Part shown: positions 1 through 5,366 of the stretch, piece by piece | Position numbering within the stretch: position 1 is the first letter of the stretch | Layout of the letters: every line of letters begins with the position of its first letter | DNA from: Gracilibacteraceae bacterium | GTDB taxonomy: Bacteria; Bacillota; Desulfitobacteriia; Desulfitobacteriales; Syntrophobotulaceae | Direction of reading: 5' to 3' | Assembly (NCBI GenBank): GCA_031263945.1 | Contig: JAISEW010000168.1 | Location: 1-5,713, forward strand | Length of the DNA: 5,713 nucleotides | Translations under genes and position numbers: made by a program | Notes under the pieces: model-generated | The model's input: only the letters and a program-made list of their open reading frames with translations | Database searches by the model: none | What the model was told of the DNA's origin: nothing

Positions 1-62
1 CCGGCTTTATGCCGGAATCCATCCCGTTTCCTGTCTTTTGGATTCCGGAACAAGTCCGGAAT
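1..62. repeat. Nested inverted repeats, probable dispersed intergenic element
   Basis: Several complementary arms are packed together. CCGGC (1-5) pairs with GCCGG (11-15). CCGGAATCC (12-20) is the reverse complement of GGATTCCGG (40-48). ATTCCGGA (42-49) pairs with TCCGGAAT (55-62) across a 5-base loop. No ORF with a ribosome binding site covers it. The 'GGATTCCGGAACAAGTCCGG' wording resembles dispersed intergenic repeats seen in many bacterial genomes, but only one copy lies here, so dispersal is inferred. The left edge is cut by the window. Confidence 0.6.
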
Positions 63-91
63 GACGGGAGCCCAGGCGTAAACGCGGGTCT

Positions 92-119
92 GGATTGCTT
101 CGCTTCGCTCGCAATGACG
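92..119. repeat. Small palindromic repeat with GCTTC-rich loop
   Basis: ATTGC (94-98) and GCAAT (111-115) form a short inverted repeat around a TTCGCTTCGCTC loop, flanked by GG and GACG. Its reverse complement reads GTCATTGCGAGCGAAGCGAA, a form I recall as a common dispersed intergenic repeat in many bacteria. It lies 30 bases after the preceding inverted-repeat element, and both carry the trailing 'AATGACG' (60-66 and 113-119), suggesting related or nested elements. Copy number in the genome cannot be judged from one window. Confidence 0.55.
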
Positions 120-136
120 ATGGTGTGAACTGTAAC

Positions 137-203
137 GCTAAACATGTGCTTCTGCGCTATAAGGGGAAAAAAATCTTGCTAAACATGTGCTTCTGCGCTA
201 TAA
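137..203 (+). repeat. Perfect 26-bp direct repeat, two copies, 41-bp period
   Basis: Positions 137-162 and 178-203 are identical over 26 bases, beginning GCTAAACATGTG and ending GCGCTATAA, with a 15-base A-rich spacer (163-177). Identity stops exactly at both ends: C136 versus T177 on the left, G163 versus T204 on the right. The unit contains most of a promoter, including the palindrome ACATGT and a TATAA -10 core. The arrangement looks like a recent local duplication of promoter sequence or a pair of identical operator sites in front of the operon. Confidence 0.9.
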
Positions 204-204
204 T
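176..204 (+). promoter_or_regulatory. Main SigA/sigma-70-type promoter of the glutamate synthase operon
   Basis: TTGCTA (176-181) is a good -35 element and TATAAT (199-204) a perfect -10, separated by an optimal 17 bp. Transcription would start near G211, giving a leader of about 159 nt before the first start codon at 370. The upstream repeat copy gives a weaker version, ACGCTA (135-140), 17 bp, TATAAG (158-163). The two bases that most improve the downstream copy (TT at 176-177 and T204) lie just outside the repeated unit. A start near 211 is inferred from spacing. Confidence 0.7.
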
Positions 205-323
205 TGATTTGGACAAAGGCGTCCGCGGGAAGGCTGATGAAGTCTTCTCTTGGGTGACGTCTCTGTTTCTGTTTCCGGAACTGGGCGGCGCGAAAGAGCA
301 AGTCCAACGGCGTTTTATTTTTT
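205..323 (+). promoter_or_regulatory. Structured 5' leader, candidate ANTAR-type antitermination target
   Basis: The predicted transcript begins with a stem-loop: GGAC (211-214), hexaloop AAAGGC (215-220), GTCC (221-224). The loop has A at position 1 and G at position 4, the pattern I recall for RNA targets of ANTAR antiterminators, which control nitrogen genes in some Clostridia. A near-identical CAACGGCG occurs at 305-312 (compare CAAAGGCG 214-221), directly before a T-rich run (313-323), but there only the closing C-G pair is evident. Another hairpin is GAAGGCT (229-235) with AGTCTTC (241-247). TTGGAC (209-214) can also pair with GTCCAA (302-307), and TTGGGT (250-255) can pair with the same segment using wobbles, so alternative folds are possible. 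Function is inferred. No classical terminator stem precedes the T run. Confidence 0.33.
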
Positions 324-348
324 GAGGCCCTTATGCGGTTCCTATAAT
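322..348 (+). promoter_or_regulatory. Possible second, gene-proximal promoter
   Basis: TATAAT (343-348) is a perfect -10 hexamer. The best -35 candidates are TTGAGG (322-327, 15-bp spacer, short) or TTTTGA (320-325, 17-bp spacer, weak). If used, transcription would start around 354-356, leaving only about 15 nt before the ATG at 370 and bypassing the structured leader. The ribosome binding site AAGGA (356-360) would then sit at the very 5' end of the message, which argues against efficient use. Confidence 0.25.
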
Positions 349-369
349 TCAGCGAAAGGATAATATCTA

Positions 370-1461
370 ATGGAAAAAGAGGGGCAGTTACGCGTTCCGT
401 CCGGGTGCGCCATATCGGGCATGATTTCCAGGAAAGGCCGGATGATTTCCGGCGAGGACATCATCAGCTCCATCCGCGTCATGCATGAGCGCTCCAACGG
501 CTTGGGCGGCGGCTTCGCCGGTTACGGCATTTATCCGCAGTATAAGGAATGGTACGCTTTTCACATCTTTTATGATTCGGCGGCCGCCCGCGAAGAATGT
601 GAACGCTATCTGGAGCGGCATTTTGATATAGCCAATCTCTCTAAGATCCCGGTGCGCAAAACGGATCGCATCACGGACGAGCCGCTGATGTGGCGTTATT
701 TTGTCCTGCCGCTGCACACGAAGATCACGGACAGCCAGCTGGATGAAAAAGAATTCACCGCCCGCTGCGTCATTCGCATCAACACCACTATCGACGGGGC
801 CTACGTTTTTTCCAGCGGCAAAAACATGGGGGTCTTCAAAGCCGTCGGCTACCCGGAAGACGTGGGGTATTTTTACCGGCTGGAGGAATACGCCGGCTAC
901 AGCTGGACGGCGCACGGGCGTTACCCAACGAACACGCCGGGCTGGTGGGGCGGCGCGCATCCTTTTGCCCTGCTGGACTACACAGTCGTGCATAACGGCG
1001 AGATTTCCTCTTATGACGCCAACCGCCGTTTTATCGAAATGTTCGGCTACAAATGTACGCTGCTCACGGACACGGAAGTCATGACTTACATCCTGGACTA
1101 CCTGATCCGCAAACAGGGACTGACGCACGAAGAAGCGGCGCTGGTCGTGGCCGCCCCCTTCTGGTCCACCATCGAGGGTCTGGCGCCGGAAAAACGCGAA
1201 TTGCTCACATATCTGCGCAGCGCTTTTAGCAGCCTTCTCGTCACGGGGCCTTTTTCCATCCTCTTTGGCTTCGAGGGCGGCCTGATGGCCCTGAATGACC
1301 GGCTGAAACTGCGCTCCATGGTCGTGGCGGAAAAAGGCGATATGGTCTACATGGCGAGCGAGGAATCCGCCATCCGGATCATAGCGCCGGATCTGGACCG
1401 AGTCTGGGCCCCGGCCGGCGGCGTCGCCGTCATGGCCAGGCTGGAAGGAGGCGCGGCCTGA
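370..1461 (+). CDS. Glutamate synthase amidotransferase subunit, class II glutamine amidotransferase (GlxB-type)
   Basis: A 363-residue protein of the N-terminal nucleophile (class II) glutamine amidotransferase fold. In a split glutamate synthase it would hydrolyse glutamine and pass ammonia to the FMN subunit. Visible signatures are PSGCAISG with candidate nucleophile Cys13, the Arg-containing GRYPTNT (183-189) expected to bind the glutamine carboxylate, HNGE (208-211, oxyanion-hole Asn-Gly) and TDTE (233-236, substrate-binding Asp). Cys13 lies after 12 residues, so a short propeptide would have to be removed to free it; no alternative start places Cys at position 2. The ATG at 370 has AAGGA 9 nt upstream. 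Its stop overlaps the next start (TGATG). It lacks the central, FMN and GXGXG domains of fused GltB, which are separate genes or absent here. MgsA of N-methylglutamate synthase is an alternative assignment within the same family. Confidence 0.85.
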   Translation: MEKEGQLRVPSGCAISGMISRKGRMISGEDIISSIRVMHERSNGLGGGFAGYGIYPQYKEWYAFHIFYDSAAAREECERYLERHFDIANLSKIPVRKTDRITDEPLMWRYFVLPLHTKITDSQLDEKEFTARCVIRINTTIDGAYVFSSGKNMGVFKAVGYPEDVGYFYRLEEYAGYSWTAHGRYPTNTPGWWGGAHPFALLDYTVVHNGEISSYDANRRFIEMFGYKCTLLTDTEVMTYILDYLIRKQGLTHEEAALVVAAPFWSTIEGLAPEKRELLTYLRSAFSSLLVTGPFSILFGFEGGLMALNDRLKLRSMVVAEKGDMVYMASEESAIRIIAPDLDRVWAPAGGVAVMARLEGGAA

Positions 1462-2966
1462 TGGCTGTCAATTATATTTTCCCCGATTACGAAGTGGTCC
1501 GGGACGAAAAACGCTGTATCGCCTGCCGGGTTTGCGAGCGGCAGTGCGCGAACGAGGTGCATCACCTGAATCTGGCGGAAAACCGCATGGAAGCGGACGA
1601 AGCGCAATGCGTCAACTGTCATCGCTGCGTATCGCTTTGCCCGACGCGGGCCCTCAAGATCGTGCGCACGAATAACACTTTCAAGCACAACGCCAATTGG
1701 ACCGGGGAGATCATCGCCGATATTTTCCGCCAGGCGGCGACAGGCGGCGTGCTGCTGTCCTCGATGGGCACACCCCAGCCCCTGCCCGTTTACTGGGACA
1801 AGCTGCTGATCAACGCTTCCCAGGTGACAAATCCTTCCATCGATCCCCTGCGCGAGCCGATGGAGACCAGGACTTTTCTGGGGAAAAAACCGTACAGCGT
1901 CGCGCGGGACAAGGCCGGCCGCCTGGTGAACAATCTGGATCCCCAACTGGAACTGGACGTGCCCGTCATGTTTTCCGCCATGTCCTACGGCTCTATCAGC
2001 TACAACGCGCATGAAAGCCTGGCGCGCGCGGCCCGGGCCCTCGGCGTTTATTACAATACGGGCGAGGGCGGTCTGCACGAGGATTTTTACCAATACGGCC
2101 CCAACACGATCGTCCAGGTGGCTTCGGGGCGTTTCGGCGTGTATAAACGCTATCTCGACGCCGGGGCCGCGATAGAGATCAAGATGGGCCAGGGGGCGAA
2201 ACCGGGTATCGGCGGGCATTTGCCGGGGACGAAGATCGTCGGCGACATTTCCCGCACGCGCATGATCCCCGAAGGGTCCGACGCTATTTCCCCCGCGCCG
2301 CATCACGATATTTACTCGATCGAGGACCTGTGCCAGCTGGTGTTTTCGCTGAAAGAGGCGACGGAATATAAAAAACCCGTCATCGTCAAGATCGCGGCCG
2401 TGCATAACGTGGCGGCCATCGCCAGCGGCATCGCCCGCAGCGGCGCGGATATCATCGCGATCGACGGTTTTCGCGGCGGTACGGGAGCGGCGCCGACGCG
2501 CATCCGCGACAATGTGGGCATCCCGATCGAACTGGCGCTGGCCAGCGTGGACGAGCGGCTGCGCCAGGAAGGCATCCGCAATAACGTTTCCGTCGTCGTC
2601 GGCGGCAGCGTGCGCAACTCGGCGGATATCGTCAAGGCCCTCGCTCTGGGCGCGGACGCCGTTTATATCGGCACGAGCGCGCTCATCGCTCTGGGCTGTC
2701 ATCTCTGCCGCACCTGTCATGCCGGCAAATGCAACTGGGGGATCGCCACCCAGCGGACGGAACTCGTCAAACGCCTGAACCCCGATATCGGGTTTGAGCG
2801 GCTCGTCCGGCTGGTTTCCGCCTGGAAACATGAAATCATGGAAATGATGGGCGGTATGGGCATCAATTCCATCGAGGCGCTGAAAGGCAACCGGCTCATG
2901 CTGCGCGGCATCGGGTTAAGCGAAAAAGAATTGGCGATTCTGGGCGTTAAACACGCGGGAGAGTGA
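1461..2966 (+). CDS. Glutamate synthase FMN-binding subunit with N-terminal 2x[4Fe-4S] ferredoxin domain
   Basis: A 501-residue archaeal-type glutamate synthase large subunit. The N-terminus has two ferredoxin motifs, CxxCxxCxxxC at Cys19/22/25/29 and at Cys50/53/56/60 (followed by Pro). From about residue 160 to 470 it is the FMN TIM barrel of the Glu_synthase family. Seen there are GEGG (201-204), KMGQGAKPGIGGHLPG (241-256), VKIAAVHN (309-316), DGFRGGTGAAP (335-345) and VVVGGSVRNSADIVKALALG (378-397). The [3Fe-4S] site of glutamate synthases (C-x5-C-x4-C, then GxATQ) matches Cys413, Cys419 and Cys424 before WGIATQ, with an additional Cys416. The expected reaction is reductive transfer of ammonia to 2-oxoglutarate on FMN. 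The start is supported by GGAAGGAGG (1443-1451) and one-base overlap with the preceding stop. The homologous subunit of N-methylglutamate synthase (MgsC) is the main alternative. Confidence 0.92.
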   Translation: MAVNYIFPDYEVVRDEKRCIACRVCERQCANEVHHLNLAENRMEADEAQCVNCHRCVSLCPTRALKIVRTNNTFKHNANWTGEIIADIFRQAATGGVLLSSMGTPQPLPVYWDKLLINASQVTNPSIDPLREPMETRTFLGKKPYSVARDKAGRLVNNLDPQLELDVPVMFSAMSYGSISYNAHESLARAARALGVYYNTGEGGLHEDFYQYGPNTIVQVASGRFGVYKRYLDAGAAIEIKMGQGAKPGIGGHLPGTKIVGDISRTRMIPEGSDAISPAPHHDIYSIEDLCQLVFSLKEATEYKKPVIVKIAAVHNVAAIASGIARSGADIIAIDGFRGGTGAAPTRIRDNVGIPIELALASVDERLRQEGIRNNVSVVVGGSVRNSADIVKALALGADAVYIGTSALIALGCHLCRTCHAGKCNWGIATQRTELVKRLNPDIGFERLVRLVSAWKHEIMEMMGGMGINSIEALKGNRLMLRGIGLSEKELAILGVKHAGE

Positions 2967-2970
2967 TCTG

Positions 2971-3399
2971 ATGAAAAGGATTTATGTCAATGAAAAATGG
3001 TGTCTGGGCTGTCATCTGTGCGAATATTACTGCGCTTTCGCCAACTCCGGCCAGGACGATATGGCTAAAGCCCTGAAAGACGTGGTCATTCATCCCCGTA
3101 TTCAGATCGAGGAGCAGGACAATATCAGTTTTGCCGTCAACTGCCGCCACTGCGAGGAACCGCTCTGCGTCAAGGGATGTATTTCCGGCGCGCTTTCCGT
3201 GCGGGACGGGCTCATCCTCATCGACGCGGACAAATGCGTGAGCTGTTACACCTGCGTGCTTTCCTGCCCTTACGGCGCCATCATGCCTTCGGCGGAAGGG
3301 GCGATCCAAAAATGCGAGTTATGCGTGAAAAACGGCCGCGGCCAGCCGGCCTGCGTGGAAGGATGTCCGAATATGGCCATCGTTTTTGAGGAAAGGTGA
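2971..3399 (+). CDS. Polyferredoxin with four [4Fe-4S] motifs (HycB/CooF/DmsB-like electron carrier)
   Basis: A 142-residue protein with 16 cysteines in four groups: Cys11/14/17/21, Cys58/61/66/70, Cys89/92/95/99 and Cys115/118/128/132. Spacing CxxCxxxxCxxxC in group two and CxxCx9CxxxC in group four is typical of the HycB/CooF/DmsB family, in which groups pair crosswise to hold four [4Fe-4S] clusters. There is no signal peptide or membrane segment, so it is cytoplasmic. Lying between the FMN subunit and the oxidoreductase, it probably wires electrons from the flavoprotein to the synthase, replacing the Fe-S domain normally fused at the N-terminus of GltD. It starts 4 nt after the previous stop with GGGAG (2957-2961) upstream. 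The ferredoxin fold is certain; its partner is inferred from gene order. Confidence 0.88.
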   Translation: MKRIYVNEKWCLGCHLCEYYCAFANSGQDDMAKALKDVVIHPRIQIEEQDNISFAVNCRHCEEPLCVKGCISGALSVRDGLILIDADKCVSCYTCVLSCPYGAIMPSAEGAIQKCELCVKNGRGQPACVEGCPNMAIVFEER

Positions 3400-3408
3400 G
3401 GCGGAAAG

Positions 3409-4641
3409 ATGCATTATGTGATCATTGGCAACAGCACGGCCGCTATCGGCTGCGTCGAGGGCATCCGCCAGGCGGACAGCCGGGGCCGCGTCACGCTCAT
3501 CACCGACGAGCCGTGGCATACTTATTCCCGCCCGCTCATCTCCTATCTGCTCCAGGGCAAGGTGGACGAGGAACGGATGAAATACCGGCCGGATGATTTT
3601 TACCGGCAAAACGGCTGCACGGTCATGCTGGGCCGCGTGGCGGAAGCCATAGATCCCGCGGCGAAAAAAGTCCGGCTGAAAGGCGGGCAGACCGTCTCCT
3701 ATGACAAACTGCTCGTCGCTACGGGTTCCCGCCCGTTCACGCCGCCGATGGAGGGGCTGGACAGCGTGCCGGCCAAATTTTCCTTCATGTCGCTGGCCGA
3801 CGCTCAGGCACTGGCCGCGGCGCTGGCGCCGGGGGACAAACGGGTCTTCATCGTCGGAGCGGGGCTGATCGGGCTGAAATGCGCCGAGGGCCTGAGCGGC
3901 CGCGTCAAATCGCTCACGGTGGTCGATCTGGCCCCGCGGATCTTGCCCAGTATTTTGGATGAGGAAGGCTCGGCTATGGTGCGGGAGCATATTGCCGCCC
4001 AGGGCGTGGATTTCCACCTCGGCCAGAGCGTGGCCCGTTTTGAGGGAAACAAAGCGACGCTGACCGGCGGGGCGGAAGTGGAGTTTGACCTGCTGGTGCT
4101 GGCGGTCGGCGTGCGCCCGAACACGGAACTCGTGCGGGAAGCCGGCGGCCAGGCCGGCCGGGGGGTCATTGTCAGCGCCCGGGGCGAGACGAGTTTGCCC
4201 GATGTGTACAGCGCGGGCGACTGCGTGGAGTCATGGGACATCACGACCGGGGAATCCCGCGTTTTGGCCGTCCTGCCGAACGCTTACCGGCAGGGCGAGT
4301 GCGCCGGGCTGAACATGGCCGGCGCGGATAAAGAGATCACGGACGCTTTTCCGCTGAACGCCATCGGGTTTTTCGGTCTGCATATGGTGACGGCGGGCAG
4401 TTACGCCGGCGAGGAGTACACGCGCCGGGGCGGGGGGAATTATAAACGTCTCGTGTATGAGAACGACCGGCTGAAAGGGTTCATCCTCATCGGTTCGATC
4501 GAGCGGGCCGGCATTTACACGGCCCTCATCCGCAAACAGACGCCCCTCAGTTCGATCGATTTTGAGCTGATTAAGGAAAAACCGCAGCTGATGGCGTTTT
4601 CCCGCCAGGAACGAGCCAGGCAGTTAGGGGGACGGGTGTAA
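3409..4641 (+). CDS. FAD/NAD(P)-dependent oxidoreductase, electron-input subunit
   Basis: A 410-residue two-dinucleotide-domain flavoprotein of the pyridine nucleotide-disulfide oxidoreductase family, nearer to NADH-rubredoxin or nitrite reductase flavoproteins than to standard GltD. The N-terminal FAD site reads YVIIGNSTAAIGC (3-15), with an acidic end-of-strand residue at ITDEP (31-35) and ATGSRP (104-109). The NAD(P) site is VFIVGAGLIGLKCAEG (146-161); its second strand ends in VVD (Asp173), suggesting NADH preference. The second FAD motif is LPDVYSAGDC (263-272). There is no CxxC redox pair next to the FAD site and no N-terminal Fe-S domain, which the adjacent polyferredoxin may supply. 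It probably reduces the polyferredoxin or synthase from NAD(P)H. The start at 3409 follows a purine-rich GAGGCGGAAAG, 9 nt after the previous stop. The exact acceptor is not readable from sequence. Confidence 0.87.
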   Translation: MHYVIIGNSTAAIGCVEGIRQADSRGRVTLITDEPWHTYSRPLISYLLQGKVDEERMKYRPDDFYRQNGCTVMLGRVAEAIDPAAKKVRLKGGQTVSYDKLLVATGSRPFTPPMEGLDSVPAKFSFMSLADAQALAAALAPGDKRVFIVGAGLIGLKCAEGLSGRVKSLTVVDLAPRILPSILDEEGSAMVREHIAAQGVDFHLGQSVARFEGNKATLTGGAEVEFDLLVLAVGVRPNTELVREAGGQAGRGVIVSARGETSLPDVYSAGDCVESWDITTGESRVLAVLPNAYRQGECAGLNMAGADKEITDAFPLNAIGFFGLHMVTAGSYAGEEYTRRGGGNYKRLVYENDRLKGFILIGSIERAGIYTALIRKQTPLSSIDFELIKEKPQLMAFSRQERARQLGGRV

Positions 4642-5366
4642 TGCTGACAATAAATAGTAAAGATGTTCATTTTCGCCAATTAAACGAAAAAATCCGGGCG
4701 GCGCGGGACAAAAAAATCACGGTGGAGAACTGCTGCGGCCAGCGCTACATCGCGGACGGGCTCGGCGGCAAGGAAATCGTGATCAAAGGCACGCCGGGCA
4801 ACGGTCTCGGCTATTATATGGACGGGGCGGCGGTGACGGTGTACGGCAACGCGCAGGACGCCACCGGGGACACGATGAACGACGGCGTGATCTATATCCA
4901 CGGCTCTTCCGGGGACGCCACGGGCTACGGTATGCGGGGCGGCCGCATTTTTGTCAAAGGCGACGCCGGCTACAGGGCCGGCATCCATATGAAAGCTTAC
5001 GAGGACAAAATACCCGTACTCGTCGTCGGCGGGCGCGCGGGCAGTTTTCTCGGCGAATATCAGGCGGGCGGCCTCATCATCGTTCTCGGCCTCGAGTCGG
5101 ACGGAAAGTCTCCAGTCGGTTTTTTCTGCGGCACGGGTATGCACGGAGGAAAAATAGTGCTGCGCTCGGACGAAGCCCCGCCCAATCTGCCGGCCCAGGT
5201 CGTGCTGAGTGAAGCGACCCCCGAGGATATGGCCGAGATCGACGCCCATGTGAAAGAGTTTTGCCGCGTGTTCGGCGCGGACCGCTCCGCCGTTCTGGCC
5301 GGCAGGTTTTTTGTCCTGACCCCGAACGCCCTGAACCCGTATACGCAGATGTACACGCACAACTGA
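4641..5366 (+). CDS. Glutamate synthase GXGXG-motif subunit (GltB C-terminal domain-like)
   Basis: A 241-residue protein corresponding to the C-terminal right-handed beta-helix of fused glutamate synthase large subunits (also related to FwdC and MgsB). Glycine-rich turns recur with helical spacing: GNGLG (53-57), GNAQDATGDTMNDG (69-82), GSSGDATGYGMRGG (88-101), GDAGYRAG (107-114), GGRAGSFLGEYQAGG (130-144) and FCGTGMHGG (162-170). In the fused enzyme this domain is structural and helps support the ammonia tunnel. The C-terminal NPYTQMYTHN tail resembles stand-alone members of the family. The ATG overlaps the preceding stop (TAATG) and has AGGGGGA (4626-4632) upstream. In this operon it is separated from its FMN partner by two electron-transfer genes, unlike the domain order of fused GltB. 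It is the last gene of the operon, and no terminator is evident after it. Confidence 0.9.
   Translation: MLTINSKDVHFRQLNEKIRAARDKKITVENCCGQRYIADGLGGKEIVIKGTPGNGLGYYMDGAAVTVYGNAQDATGDTMNDGVIYIHGSSGDATGYGMRGGRIFVKGDAGYRAGIHMKAYEDKIPVLVVGGRAGSFLGEYQAGGLIIVLGLESDGKSPVGFFCGTGMHGGKIVLRSDEAPPNLPAQVVLSEATPEDMAEIDAHVKEFCRVFGADRSAVLAGRFFVLTPNALNPYTQMYTHN

Noticed and set aside
234..304. Hammerhead ribozyme: CTGATGA (234-240), GAAA (292-295) and GTC (302-304) in the right order
   Set aside because: The segments that should form stems I, II and III are not complementary, and CTGATGA is better explained as part of the 229-247 hairpin.
95..325. 76-codon + strand reading frame before the operon
   Set aside because: It begins inside the palindromic repeat (MLRFARNDD is the usual translation of that repeat), has no ribosome binding site, and runs through the promoter duplication and the leader stem-loop.
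205..369. T-box or known metabolite riboswitch in the leader
   Set aside because: No T-box GGGTGGNACCGCG sequence and no recognisable core of a common riboswitch class could be found by eye.
388..1128. 246-codon antisense reading frame opposite the amidotransferase gene
   Set aside because: A shadow of third-position GC bias with no domain signature or ribosome binding site.
1347..2831. 494-codon antisense reading frame
   Set aside because: It lies wholly opposite the amidotransferase and FMN subunit genes, whose family motifs are unmistakable. Long antisense frames are common in GC-rich genes, and its translation is rich in Arg, Ala, Asp and His with no recognisable domain.
3319..4017. Antisense frame opposite the polyferredoxin/flavoprotein junction
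   Set aside because: It overlaps two well-supported genes and has no recognisable motif.
4680..5360. 226-codon antisense frame opposite the GXGXG gene
   Set aside because: It mirrors the repeated glycine codons of the real gene and has a low-complexity Ala/Arg/Val/His composition.
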